Shown one piece after another: positions 23,531 to 37,080 of a DNA stretch of 64,000 nt (the first letter of the stretch is position 1; every line of letters starts with the position of its first letter). The stretch covers positions 1,608,464 through 1,672,463 of the forward strand of contig VWZW01004142.1 in the NCBI GenBank assembly GCA_013397115.1, written 5' to 3'. The stretch comes from Edolisoma coerulescens. Taxonomy: Eukaryota > Chordata > Aves > Passeriformes > Campephagidae. Made by a program: the position numbers and the translations under genes. Under the pieces are notes generated by a model. The model was not told where the DNA came from. It saw nothing but the letters and a program-made list of their open reading frames with translations, and made no database searches.

Positions 23531-26455
23531 ATTGTTATTATTACAGCAATTGCTGTTTGGAGAGCAAATTTTTTGATATTGTGTCAAGAGATGGGAGCTA
23601 TCTTGGAATTGTTGAAGCACAGCAAAACATATGCTAGTTTCAGCTAAAGCCTAGAAGATGGCTCATTTGCTGCTAAGGGAATTAATAAGGGTCTGTACAG
23701 AGAGCTGGATTTTGTTAGCTTTTTCATCCTTCACATGTCTTCTTTAGCTCTTATCCTTCCACTGAGGGGAGGTGATAATGACTAGTTTTCTCCTCTTGCA
23801 CCTATGCCTAAGTCATGCTCAGACAGGCAGAGATTAGAATTCCTGTAACAACATTGCTGTGTCCCCATCCATGCTTGTCTCCCTCTGCCTGATGTTTAAG
23901 TAATGGTGGTAATGCCATAATCAGAAGGAGGCTCAGAGGTGAGCAGACTGGTAGTAGGGCCCCCACATAACCATTAGCAGGGTCTAATGGAGCCAGAGGT
24001 CATGTGTGCCCTCAGTCACCCATTGTGTGTCTGTGCTCAGTTTTGCTTTACTAGCACATGCATCAGTGGTAGTGCCTTCCTCGTCCCTCTCCTTTGTCTC
24101 TTTTTTCTTATGCTCCTCACATGCTGCTCTTCCCTTTCGTTACGGTGTGCTGTTCCAGTCTGCAATCTGTTGTGCTTTTTTGAGAAACCACATTTTAAAC
24201 AGCAAACATTCCCATTTCTATGCTATGTGCCTTCACGTACATTTCTGTACCTTGAATATCTTATGCCCATGCGTTTGTTGATAAGCTGGGTACGACCCAG
24301 TCCTCTTGTCTCTTGGAGAAAATTATTTTACCTGTCATACCTTCCTGTCAGCATGTAACTTCAGACTCCACTGGTTTTCATTTGGCCTAGAGTTGAACAC
24401 CATCTCCCCCACATCCAGCTGCAGCCTACCACTAGAAAAATGCAAAGAAGCATGTGGTGTTGGTGGTGGTGTTACTAAAGGCAGGTACCTCTACCCTTCC
24501 CCAGAAGCCTTGCTGATAAGATCTGATGAGATCCACTTGATAGACCAAATTTACTGTGATGGAAAATGGTGTTGCAGAGTGAACCAGAGCACTCCTTGAT
24601 GGTCACCAAGAAAATGCATGCACACATGGCCAATTTTTTAAAGTTTACCAAAACAGCAGGCTGTCATTTTTTGAGATTAAGAACTGACTGGTTTTTTACA
24701 TTACAAATACCATTTCAAGTTATCTGGTTAGTGGCTAAGATTTTTTTCTATTGTAATTTCAATTGCCTTAAATGGGTGGGTGAGAGCCTCTTGTGTTCCA
24801 GTTAGCATTGTCTGAAGTTAAAGATCCAAGTAGAAATGTAGTCCAACGTACTCATGCTAAAAGGATGTAAACTTAGTGGACTACTACAACAACTTGGTGA
24901 ATTGTTTCTCATGAGAATTTTTTGTAACTGTAATTGGAAACACTGGAGTCAATGACTTGATTTAATGAAGTCCTGTGGCTGGTGGTTAGAGTGGATCACA
25001 CATTAGAGGCACTGATGTTAGTGGTTAATGGTATACACCATTTCCCTGCCTTATGGAAGATGTTCCTATCCCAGTGAACATGCAGTTATTTATGAAGAGT
25101 GTAGGAGCTCCACAAGAGTTTCCTGTAAGCCATTGGTTTGGGCACCAAGTCATCCTCCAAGGGTCTGCCTGAGTAGGACAGGAACACATGTCTTCTGTAA
25201 GGGGAGAAAGTGATGATTTTGCCATTTTGCTCTGAGCTCTGTCTTGTGCCGATGAACAACTCTGGTTTCACTGACGGCAGGATCTTCTCAGAGTAAAGCT
25301 TTGATTTTCATGTGTTGACACTTCTTGATGAAACCCATCCCGTCCACTTGGGGCCAGCCTGACTTCTCCAGTCCGCAACAGGATCAAACAGACCTCCAAC
25401 AAAATGGGACTAGTGAAATGCAGAGGTTATTCAGGTACCTTATCTTGCATAGACTTGAGTGTAGGAAAGAGCTGGACGTTGTGAGATTTAGAAAGTATCA
25501 CTACTTACACTCTTGAACATGTTCATTCTTAATGTTTTTTCTAAGCTTTCCTAAATCCTTTAGGTCATATCTTGTCATATTATCATGTAAGGCATTTTAG
25601 ATGACGCTTACTTCCTATGAGTTTGGATCCTCCTGGACCTTTTATTAAGTACAGCTTTCACACTTTGGTTTCTCATGCAGCCACTGGAGAGAAGTAACTG
25701 TACGCATACATCAGGCATCTCTTGGAGAGACCACCACTACTGCCCACCACTGACTATGCAGGAGCCCAAGTCTGGCAGACAATCAGTTGCTGTAGCTTTT
25801 GGTGGCTTTCTTGCATCTGGGCAGCCTCAGGCCATATCTAAACTGGCAGACGTGTCAGCACTTTTGAGCTTCTGAGTCTGTCTTCTTATTCTGGCTTCTC
25901 TCAAACCACTACCAGGAAGGAATCAGCCTCTTTATCCCACACCACACACACATATACAAACATATGCACCTTGATTTGCAGCCAGAATCCTGTGGAATCC
26001 TTTACTGCTTCTCCCTCTGACTGATTTTGGTGGGGCTCAAATGTCTATCTCAGGGGACAACTCCACTCCTCTTATTTTGGATACCTGACTAGAATGATCC
26101 CCCTCACTGCTCCATTGCCACACAAAGCTCCTTCTTTTTTCTTTGATAAAAGCAATTAAAATGATAAATTTGATTAATCACTGTCCAAATGTGAACTTTA
26201 TCTGATTACAGGGAATGACAAAGGATGATAAAATAGCATGCTGGGATTTCGTGGAAATGGTCTCTCTGTGGTGTGAGTTCAGAATTTTGAGTTTGGTCCA
26301 AAAACAAGGCACTGAATGAATTTGCTTCAGAGCTCACTTTCTGTCAAAAGGCCAAGCTGACTTGGGGAAGAGGGTGGAGTTGCCTGTTCAGACAGGATTT
26401 TTTTAGGTTTTGCCCTTTACCTCTGGAGCCAGAGGTCTGGCTCTCATCCAGCTGC

Positions 26456-26478
26456 AAAAAAAAAAAAAAAAAAAAAAA
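26456..26478. repeat. A(23) homopolymer
   Basis: Twenty-three consecutive A bases. There is no retroposed body recognisable just upstream, so I call it simple sequence rather than a SINE or retrocopy tail. Confidence 0.9.
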
Positions 26479-29400
26479 GTATTTTCTAGGTAATTTTAAA
26501 GAGCAAAACCAAAGTGATGTCAGGTGGCTTGAAATCAGTCGCAAGTTCTTCACTTGAAATACTTCTCATGATTTTGGTTTTCTATGTAGCCATATTTGAT
26601 AAGTCTTAGGAAAACACTCATCAGCTGGCCAACGTACCTAATTTACTCACATGAAACATGGTGCTTCTTTGTGATACATTTAGTGAAGAATGGCACTAAA
26701 ACAGTCATCTAAAATACTGAATTCTAAAAATCTCAGTGGGCTGAACCGTATTTCAGAAAACCCTAATATAACTCCAGCTGTAAGCAGTGAAAGCTCTATT
26801 TGCACATGGAAAGCAGAATTGGATTTCAGGAGCTTATATAATCTGTGCAAAACAAACTCATCATTCCTTTTTTCCCTGAAATCAAAATGCAAACCTCCCA
26901 CTGACAGTTCTGTTGCAGAATTACACTGGAGGATCAAGCTCGCATGCAATAGTGAAACATTTCGGGACAATTATCAGTATATAAAGCCCGGGAGTTCTTC
27001 CCTAATGGGAATTTTCTCCCACCTGCTTCATGCAGCCATCCTTTCTCTTCCATGTGAGAGACTTTTGTTATCAGTAAAAAAAAAAGAACTGTGTTCAAAG
27101 TCCTACAAGATGAAGTCGTCTTCCATAATAATTAGCCTCAAAATCATTGCTTGCTGACCCACGAAAGCCCTGCGGGCATCCTGGTGGCAGCAGCTACAAA
27201 TACTAATCTTGACTGTTTAGCAGACAGTGCTGTAACATCAGGCTGTGTCAGCCATCCTGCAATGTTCCTCATGTTCTTGCTTCCCAGTTGAACTGCAGCA
27301 GCAGGGTCACTTGAAAGCCTGGCAATTCACTGAGCACAAACGCACTGCTGGGCCAGGTACCCTGCGATGAAGCAGCATTTCCCATTAGAAAGAAAAATTG
27401 AATTTTCAGGGGCCTCATACTGAATGTTCCCGTCAGAATCACAGGGGTGGGAAACAACCAAACCGCAGCTACGTTACCCCACTCCTCTCCTCGCCTTGCA
27501 ATTTGAGCTAAAGTACCTCTCTTTAACAACTTGAGGCCCGGAGCAGGGAGACCAGTCCCACTGACCCCAAAGCAGGTACGTGCAGGACCTGAGTGCGTGC
27601 CACTGCCTCTCCTGCATGACAGGAAAGCACTAGCACACCAATCCGTCCCACTCATCCTCCAGCTCTGCCTCCTTGTCCCATCTATGTGGGATATAAACAG
27701 GGAGTGACAGCTGGAGGTAGAACACCAAATCTGCCCTTCAGTGTTTCACTCTGTGTTCAGTGTTTCCTCTGACCAGGATTTGGTCATTCTTCCACCAACA
27801 TGCCTTGCTTATATTTCTCAGCAAGTCCCTCAAGAGCTTCTCTGAAAAATAATCCAGGATTATAGTGATATAAAGGCAGGAGTATGAACTACAGAAACTA
27901 TGGATCAGTTTGCTAGGCAAGGACAGTAAGACTTTCTATAGTGTTTTGAGCTTCTTAAAAGAAATTGAGCCATTTTTAGAACTAGGTAGAAATTCCAAAA
28001 GAAAACAATAGTATTTCTAAAGAAGTCTCTTGACACAAATGCATGGTTAGTAGTTTAGGAAGAAGTGTTGTTCTGCTTAGAGCATGTTTTAAATAAAAGG
28101 TGGAAAACTTGATTACCACTTAGCGATGAAGTCAGCAGTCTGAGGAAATACAGAACAAATGGCAGATACCTGTATAGGCTTTTCCAGTGTTGCTGTCTGC
28201 ACTTGCCTCCAGCTTGATGTGGGTGAACGAAGCAGAGAATGTTAAACCTCACACAGTGGAAACCCGTAGGCACAACTCTTGTAAGTGTGGATTAACAGGA
28301 ACTCCAGATTAGGAATGAAACTGGATGATCTGAAATGCAGAAACAAGAATACACCAGCCTGGCCAGAAGGAACTAGGGACAAAAGTGAGCTGGGGAATAC
28401 CGTTAGCCAGTCTGCCTTACATATATTCTGATGTTTTAAAAGTTCATCCATTGCAAGCAGATCTTTTAAATCATTTAAATTTACAGTAGGCATCAATTAA
28501 TGCACATTTATATCAAACTCACTGAAAATAGCTCCTCAGCTAATATGCAGTGGTGAAGAGGAATGCCATGGTTTCTGCTTTTTTTTCTTTAGAAAATAAA
28601 AAGGTCTTCTTCCACTGGGTAAGTGGAAAGGCATGGTAGAAGAGAACTTTTGAAGTAGAGCAGCATAGCCAGAATGTGTTGCACCTCTGCTAAGTACTTA
28701 AAAGAGTTAAGAAGGATTAACCAAATAAGCAGTTTACCTGTCAGTAAAACTAGCTTCCAGGCTATCTCCACAGATTTCAAAAGCTCTGCTGTTTGAATTT
28801 CTGATGCTCTTAAAAGACAAGTGCTGTCTGACTTTCCAAGTTCTTTTATTTTTTTCTTCATGCCATAGTATTAGACATTGAGATCAGTTCTCATTAAAAC
28901 CGCCTGTGTCAATCATCAAACCTTTTTTCCTTTGCTTCCTTCTTTTATACTCACTCGTGACGCTTTGACTTTGAAGGAAACCACAAAAATGTAATCATCA
29001 GGTTATCTCCAGACTTGGTCTGCTCTCATAGCCCCTTTCCTTTCGGTCTTACCCTTTTCCCCTCCTCCATCCATAATAATTCCCACATGTTTATGCAAAA
29101 ATACTGGACTTCCTTTCATTATTGACAATTAAAAAAGGCAACAGTTTCAGCATCTCTGCAAGAACAATATTTTCTAAAAGTGAGCAGTTTTGTGCCTTAT
29201 CTGTCTGCAACTTTTAGGATGCCAAACCCAGTCAGTGTAACAATACTACAGCACTTAAACAAAAGGGTTGTGAAGAGTGTAGGGATCATTTCCACACTGA
29301 TTTCTTTCCCCCTGTTGCTACTGAGTCTAAAACTTAAGCCTGTTACCTTGCCAATCAAGTCAGTTTAGACTTGATTCAGTGACCTAGTAATTATCCGACA

Positions 29401-30590
29401 GTGAGGTGACACAACATACAGATAGGTCACAGCCCAGTGAAATGTTCTTTGAGTCCCAGAGGGTCATCTGCAATCCAGCACTGAAACTGACTGCCAGAAG
29501 GAATTTTAAGGCAGGTAAAGGAGTTTTTACTGGTGTAATTCAGTTCAGGGTACCTCAGTTAGCCAGTGACATTGAGGGGCTAAATCTGAACATCCCCCTT
29601 TTGCTTTCTCATTGCCAACCTTGAAGGTCTGGCTAGTGCTGGAAAAGGTGGAGCAGGCTACAGGTTGTGAGTTGTATAGTACTGGGGTCTGTGGGATAAT
29701 GATACCCTTTGTGGAGAATGCAGACAGGCTGTGCTGAGCCATCAGGGATGTACCTGTAACTAGTGCCTCTGGTTTATGACATCTAGTAACAGTTTCTGGG
29801 AGGGCTGTAACTTTAAAAATGAGCATAAACTGAACTAAGTCAAGTCCTACAAGTACAGTATCAAAGTAGGAGCTATTGGATAATCCTAGATCATTGTAAC
29901 TATTAGAAAACAGATTTGGGAGAAACATGGTAGTCCAGAACTGGCAAAATACCTGTGGAGATCAGTCAGTCTGAATGAAAACCAGGGCCTCTTTCACTCC
30001 ATACAAATGGAGAGAGAACATGAAGGCTTCCAAGAGTAGTAGAGCCTTATACAGAGCAGCGGACTTAACTCCTCACCACAAGAGATATGGACAAGTAACC
30101 CCAAACAGCTAATAGCTGGTGTCCCAAGAAGGACACCATTGAAGGGGGAAAGGTCATGACCAGAGTAAAGCCGATTTGAAGAGTATTTGCCTCAATATTC
30201 CCCGAAGCTTTTAGTTTCTGCTATACTGTTGGCATGTTTTGAATTGGCCTGGTTAAGTGGCACCATCAAAAGGGAAACAATGAGCCTGGATTCAGCAAAA
30301 TATTAAGAGGTCTCTTTCAAGATGGAGAAGACTGGGCATATAAAATACTGAACAAGCTCAGATCCCATCCTGAGCAGAAGTTCCACAAGCTGGAACTTCT
30401 TTCACATCATCTGGTCAGTGTGACACCAGAGCACTCACTTTAAAGAAAGACAGAGGATTGTACCTTCCCCATGTGTTATCTCTGCTGAAACAGATGTCTT
30501 TCTCTGACACCATTTTGCAGTTGCGATTCTGGGGCTTTTTTTAATCAATAAAGAGTATTTATACAATACTTGGTCCCACAGGGGCTAAGT

Positions 30591-30657
30591 TCATAGAATC
30601 ATAGAATGGTTTGGGTTGAAGGGTCTTTAAAGATCATCTCATTCCCACCTCCTATTC
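30591..30657 (-). mobile_element. CR1 LINE 3'-end fragment, minus strand
   Basis: TCATAGAATCATAGAATGGT followed by TTGGGTTGAAGGGTCTTTAA and AGATCATCT is the reverse complement of the CR1 3' tail. Similarity fades after about 30657, so this is a very short 5'-truncated insertion in antisense orientation to the host gene. Confidence 0.85.
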
Positions 30658-33600
30658 CCTGGTTTGTTTGTTTGGCCAGACAGAGGAACAGACACTCTGG
30701 TCAGGACCACTCTGGCTCTACTCTTTGCAAGTGCCTGAAAGCCTGAGCTTGAGCCTAAACAAACAATATCAGCTTGTTCAGAAAGTTTCTCTGGACTTTG
30801 AATCTGTCTGATCTCTCTAATTAGTCCAAGGACTAATGACTCTGTCATATTTGCGGCACACCTAGAAAAACCAAATCAGCTTGAATCAACTTGCAATACT
30901 GCACAACACTCATGGCTGTTGTTAATATGGTGTGAGCCAGAAGGATGGTGTTTGGCTTATTGTCTTTAGAATAGAAGACAGTTGAGTGGAAAGAAAGTGG
31001 AGACAGTAGAGTGTGTGGTGTCACCACACATCTGTACTGCTAGGAAAGGTACAGTCTAGGAAAGTACCTTTAAGTAGAGCTGACACCCACAGAAATTGTG
31101 GCAACGTGTAAAAAAATGCTCTTTTCATGAAATGGGCAAAGCCAATAGTTTTTTCCATGGCTTTTCAGAAGTCAGATGCTAGTTAAAACCTGTGGATATG
31201 TATACATTCCTTTATATGGATAATTAGCTACTTTATGTGTGGCGCCTCCTGGATTAAAGAAAATTCTTCTATGCAAATAAGTGGAATAGAGTGGTCAAAT
31301 GTATATGTGTAAAAAAACCCGTCTTTTATATAAATGTGTAGAATTTATTTTGGTGAGCTTCTTATTTCATAGACAGGTGTTAGTTGCTAGACAGCCCACG
31401 GGTATTTAAAATGTTTACTCTTCATTGTCGTCTTAAACAATGCCTCTATACAAACACAGAGGATAAATGATTGACTTTGATAACATGTTTAAATAAATGA
31501 GAAAAAAATCACATGTCTGGGAATTGGCTTTTTGCTTTTTCCACTAAATGCTCAGATCATGTCCTTTTGGAATCAATGGCAAAACTCCATTGATTCATTA
31601 GGGCCGTATTTTCACCCTACACTCTTCTTTTTCAGTAATAAGTAGATTTGGCCCAAGTTTTTCTGAAGATACTGCTTTAAACTATTTCTTCTGTTCTATT
31701 GAATAACAGAGTAGGTTGATATTTAAGAATGAAAGCTCATCAAGTTTAAATTTCAGTTGTTTTATAATAATAGCCATATGTTAGTTATGGATTGTGTAGG
31801 TCTGAAGTTTTGGTAATTTAAAACTGCTTTAAAGTGACCTTTACGTGCTTCCACATTTCAACATTTTCTAAAGGCAGTCGGTATCGGTCCTTACCCATAA
31901 ATTGTTGCATTAAAAGATCTGCAGGCCTGGGCCCGTAGTTAAGAGGCTCGCAGTAAGGAAGTCCTGTGAACGTTTGTCCACACACCTAAACTCAGAAATG
32001 GAGTCTTCTCAATGAAATCGACATAACTGCTCTCAGACCAGGATGAAATGTAAGCTTTTAAGACAGGCCAGTCTCTGTTAGTATTGAAGACAGGACGTGA
32101 AGCAAGATGGACCTTATGCAGTTGTTGTGTTCCTCTCTAGTTAAACAGTGCAAGAAGACAAGACACTATGGGAAATACTTTTTTCACTGGCAGCTAGTCA
32201 AGCTGCGAGGACAGCGATACTGGGGGCAGTATGAAGGTGTAGCTCAGCTCCACTACCACTGCCTGATTTCTCCCATATGACTTCTCCCTGATTTCCCAAC
32301 CACACTGTAGCTGATCTTGCCTTTTGGTTGGGTTGCAGGTTGCAATCCTGCAATTTCTTATTTCTTTGCAGCGCTCCATGCCCTCTTCTTCTCCATTCAT
32401 TTGTGTGTCATTCCTTGCATGTCTGAGATCTTTCTCAAAAGCCGTTTTATTCCTGCTGTCCGCACTTTCCCTCTGACTTTCTATCTGACTATTTCCACTG
32501 TTATGGTAAAGGCATTTCATTTTTGGTATTGGAGGATTTTCACCTTACATGCCAGCATTTCAAAAGCATTTTTATTTTGATAACAGGGAAACAGAGGTGC
32601 ATCAGCTAAAGCTATTTGCCAGAGCCTACGCAACATGTGTACAGCAAGATACAGACTAGCACCAAATCTCCTGACCCTTCCTTCTAATGCCTTGGTCTTT
32701 AGGCATGAAGTGGAAAATAAAGTAACAGAACTAAAAAGATCATTTAAAAAGTGCCACACTCAAGATCAAAACAGGTTTTGAGATGCTGACAAAAAGGAAA
32801 TGCTGTTTGAAATCTGTCCCGGATTGATTGATATCTTAATAGGCCCTTAACTCCTGTGGAATTTTGTTACTTCTCCCATGACATTAAATGTTAAAGTGGT
32901 GTATGTGCAGCACTTTTCCCATGAATAAGAAAAACACCATCCACCTAGCAGTTGACCAGATTTCCTTTTCTTTTGATATACTGCTATCCTCAATGCCCAC
33001 CAAGATTTAGACACTTGATATATTTGAACCTAAATTAGATGTTTTCAGTGAAAATACACAGTGCAGCATTGGGAATCCACGTGGCCCTCTCTAAATACTA
33101 TTTCCCAGCTCACAGTTGTAAAGATTCACTTTGAAATTTCCTATGAAATACCTCTGCCTCTCCAAAAGTTTGGTCTTCATTTGGCCCTAAACCCTGCAAA
33201 AGCTTTAGCACAGGCATGTAAGTAATTCCACTAGCACATGTAAGTAACTCCACTGATATATACTAAGCAGACACATAGGTGTTTGGAGAACAAGACTTTC
33301 TTCAAGTATGAAAATATTTTTGTAATTATTTCCTTTTCTTTTGCAAAACTCCAGCCTAGGAAAAGAAATCAAAATCTTGCATAAACTTTGAGGTAATAAG
33401 GTCAAGCTCTAATTTCATTTCATTGTTACACAAAATGTTTGCTAGTCTTAGGAAATGGACAAAAATCATTAGGCTGTTTATGAAAATTTGAGACCCGATC
33501 CTCTAATCAAAGCATCTTTCATTAATTCAAGCAGAGGAAAACCCAGCCTCTGGAATAAATCCCTATGTATTTTCAATATGTTTTCAAAAGACAAAGTCAT

Positions 33601-34224
33601 GTAATTAAATTTCTGAATACTTTCAATAATTTTTTGTGATACCTGTGATGGCCAGAAATATTTCAGAATTGTTTACAACACGGTGCTGCAACAGCAACAC
33701 ACCACATTAATACTCAGAGACATGGCAGCATAGAGATGGACACACACCTGTCCCACGTACTGACCCTGCAGTGCTTCCAGCCCCAACATCCACCCAAGCA
33801 CCATGGAGTGCAAGAGGACCAAAACCAAAACTAGCAGGGACCCATCTGCAAATAGATATCAAACCGACTGCTTTATCGGTTTATTAATATACAAAAGGAA
33901 GGCTATATAATAATAGCAATTAGTCACTCCACTTTTCGGAAAAATAATGCAGGGCTATACATTGAGGCACTCCTGACAATGTTTCCTTTGTAAAATGCAC
34001 GAGGGTGCATTCCAGAGGGATCTGACCGAGATGTTCTACGGGTGCGCCTTGGACGCTCACAGGGTCCGCTCCGTGGTGCTGCATTTCCCGGGGGCGGGGG
34101 GACCGCGGGCGCCCGTCCCGCCGGGCCGCGCTCGCCAGGGAGGCGGCAGGGAACGGCAGGAGGAGGGAGGCAGGGCGGGAGACCCTCGGAGAAGTCCCAT
34201 TGTTTAGATTTCTGTCACAAGCCA

Positions 34225-34370
34225 TGAGAATACTTAATTTCTTTCATCTCTGGAGTTTTCATTATCATTCAAATTTCATTTTCCATTAATTGATCGGGGA
34301 TTAGCGAAGCCATTATGCAAAAATTAAAGACAAGCCAGATGCGATGAATAATTCATGACGGACAATTACA
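34225..34370. promoter_or_regulatory. Candidate conserved enhancer core with homeodomain and POU-like sites
   Basis: Between two GC-rich blocks lies AT-rich sequence with ATTAATTGAT (34285-34294), GGATTA (34298-34303, reverse of the OTX/PITX site TAATCC), ATGCAAA (34315-34321, POU-like), AATAATTCATGACG and ACAATTACAC. Such a sharp composition switch with dense homeodomain half-sites is typical of developmental enhancers. The link to DLX5/6 regulation is inference from the locus. Confidence 0.35.
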
Positions 34371-34721
34371 CTTTATTCCTGGTGTACTTCCTAACTTCCC
34401 TGCGACTCCCCGCCTGCTGCAATGACAGCCTTCCCTCCCTCCCTGNTATCGGAGCCTCCGCCAGCGCGCCTGGCTCGGGCGGGAGCGGCGGTCCGTGCCC
34501 GCTGCCTCCCGCACCGCCTCCGCACCCCCTCCCGCCGCCGGGGTGCCGGCCAGGAGCGGGAGCGGCCGCGGGCGCTCCCCCCGCCCCGTCATCCGCGCGT
34601 CCCACACCCCTCACACCGGGCATCTCATTTATCCCACCGGACAGTTGTTGCCCCATTAAAGCGCAGTCCCGCCCTTCACGGAGGACCTTTCATCTGGGGA
34701 AGTTTTATGACACTTTGTAAA

Positions 34722-35158
34722 NNNNNNNNNNNNNNNNNNNNNNNNNNNNNNNNNNNNNNNNNNNNNNNNNNNNNNNNNNNNNNNNNNNNNNNNNNNNNNN
34801 NNNNNNNNNNNNNNNNNNNNNNNNNNNNNNNNNNNNNNNNNNNNNNNNNNNNNNNNNNNNNNNNNNNNNNNNNNNNNNNNNNNNNNNNNNNNNNNNNNNN
34901 NNNNNNNNNNNNNNNNNNNNNNNNNNNNNNNNNNNNNNNNNNNNNNNNNNNNNNNNNNNNNNNNNNNNNNNNNNNNNNNNNNNNNNNNNNNNNNNNNNNN
35001 NNNNNNNNNNNNNNNNNNNNNNNNNNNNNNNNNNNNNNNNNNNNNNNNNNNNNNNNNNNNNNNNNNNNNNNNNNNNNNNNNNNNNNNNNNNNNNNNNNNN
35101 NNNNNNNNNNNNNNNNNNNNNNNNNNNNNNNNNNNNNNNNNNNNNNNNNNNNNNNNNN
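34722..35158. other. Assembly gap (437 N)
   Basis: An unbroken run of N, bordered by CpG-rich sequence that probably hindered sequencing. It is the only unsequenced stretch between exons 14 and 16 and therefore the prime place for the missing DYNC1I1 exon. The true gap length may differ from 437. Confidence 0.98.
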
Positions 35159-36149
35159 GGAGGCTCGTTCCCCCTCTCTTATTTTAAGGTGCACTTTTAA
35201 ACCGCACCCGTTCTGCAGGTTTTTTTAATCCCTCGACCCCGTTTCTGGCGCACGACGCTCCAAGCGCCGGGTTTGCGATGTCGGCCCTCGCCCAGGGGGT
35301 CACACCTTGGCAGCCCGGCCACGCCGCCACTGACTCCAGCGGGGACCGAGGCTCGTGTTGGACTGCGAGACTTCCTTTCCCTCTGTATTTATTATTCTCT
35401 GCGCCAAATTCTCTGGGGACTGTAACTTGGAAGCCCCGTGCCGGTGCCTCCAGCGTGTCAGAAACCAAGCGTGTGCCCCTGCATCTCCCCTCGCATCCTG
35501 CCTTTGAGGTGTTTGGTACCCCGCTTCAGTCTGTTAAAGCACAGGGCATCTCTCTCACATGTTATTTGGGACTTTACACCCTCACCTTTTCTTGTCTTTA
35601 AACTTTGCTGTGGAACTTAAAGGCACAAATGCAAAGTAACAAATAAGTTTTCTTTTCACCGCTATTAACTAAATAGTGGGGACCATTGGAAAGGAAAGGT
35701 CTCGCCTTTGAATTTCACCGTTGAGAAGGATTAATCAGAGCACTTTTAGCAAAGATTGAGACTGGTAAACACTGTGTTTTTTAAAAAGTATCTTTCTAAA
35801 TGTGCCAAAACCCGGTTTTTTCCTCCTATTATTTCAAATTTTTAAAAACACCAGACACTTAAATTGATACTGTTTTTTCTGGATTTGAGTTTCACCCAAA
35901 AATGATTTTCAGCAAACCTGTCGTCACCTGAGGTCAATCTTAGATGGCCAGTAATCAGTTTTCAGCACAAAAATGGAAGTATTTTTCCACGCACAAAGTC
36001 TTGCATGTTTTTACTTAATGCAATGTAAAATTAAGAACAAACAGACTGTAAGAAAACAAAAGGTAACATATTAGCTGACAAGTTTCTTTTTTATGTCCAA
36101 AAAAGAGAAGATGGAAGAGCAAGAGGCAGTATTTTCCTCCATACATCCC

Positions 36150-36168
36150 TTTTTTTTTTTTTTTTTTT
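36150..36168. repeat. T(19) homopolymer
   Basis: Nineteen consecutive T bases; simple sequence. Confidence 0.9.
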
Positions 36169-37080
36169 AAGATTAGTTGGATCATTAATATTCCTTTCAC
36201 ATAAACATGCTATGCATTTCAGTCAGAGTAAAATACGGGCGCAGTTTATGGCTTCCAGTGAGTGGTGCTTGCCATAAATAAGCATGGACAGGTAAGAGGA
36301 ACCAGTGCCGGGCACTGCACTGTCAAGGGGAGCAGTGAGGCCTTTTGAAGTGCTCTGAGCAGGAAGCAGTGCAGCCTTTTTAATTAGAGCACATACAGCT
36401 GGAGGATATACAGGAGGAGTCTCCTAAGAATTTATTTTGGGAAGGGAGGGACATATCCTTCAGGTGTTCTCATTAATGCAGGCTTAAACACAGAGCATAA
36501 AACCCAGCATTTTGAGAAGAAAAAAAAGAAACCAAACCCTTTCCCCCCAAATACCAGGGCTGAAATCCTGCTCTGCTTGAAATCAACTGATGTTTTGCCA
36601 TTTTACTCAAGGAGACCATAATTTCTTTCCAAAAAATTAGTATGGACTGCTTGATCCCATTCCCATCAATAATAAGGCTGTACGTAGCAAACCGCTGCGT
36701 GTTTTCAGTGTGTTTACATATAAATATATAGGAACATCAGAAAAAAGAATTAATTTCAAGCTTCATCCTGCTTTTATTCCGCATACAAGGCCACCCCTTG
36801 ATTTCACAAATTATTTCCATTCTGAAAGGTCAAAATCAGCTCTCATGTAAGGATCAGACTGGAATTATTTCCATGGTATCCGAGCTTTGCATTTTTATGA
36901 GAATCCAATTTGGGTCTCTGGACAGAAATATCATTTGGTTTCCTTACGGAGCACTGAAACAAATTAAAAAATCTGTAAAAATGATAAACTGGCAGATTCT
37001 GAATAGATGTGAAGTTTTGTTATGCAGGAGAAGCAACAAAAGTATCTCTGAAAGAGAGAACTGCAAACAGTTCTTCTAAG

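Larger units (their letters stand above)
34020..35520. promoter_or_regulatory. Intragenic CpG-rich island (interrupted by N gap)
   Basis: From about 34020 to 34200 and 34440 to 34690 the sequence is very GC-rich with many CpG (for example CCGCGGGCGCCCGTCCCGCC). CpG-rich sequence resumes after the gap to about 35480. The surrounding intron is AT-rich. An AT-rich, motif-dense insert (34225-34370) lies inside it. It is far from the DYNC1I1 5' end, so it is either an orphan CpG island (alternative promoter, antisense transcript or developmental enhancer) or GC-rich sequence around the missing exon. A TATATAA lies at 33904-33910 upstream. One ambiguous base sits at 34446. Confidence 0.6.

Noticed and set aside
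26456..26478. A(23) run as the tail of a retrocopy or SINE
   Set aside because: No RNA-polymerase III boxes, no coding remnant upstream and no flanking direct repeats were seen.
26690..27157. 155-codon open frame on + strand in intron 14
   Set aside because: Serine/lysine-rich text with no recognisable domain, an overlapping open frame on the other strand, and no exon-like borders tied to it. Treated as chance.
34422..35228. Long open frame (268 codons) spanning the N gap
   Set aside because: Most of it is N read as unknown residues; the flanking GC-rich sequence has no protein signature and is open in several frames because of composition.
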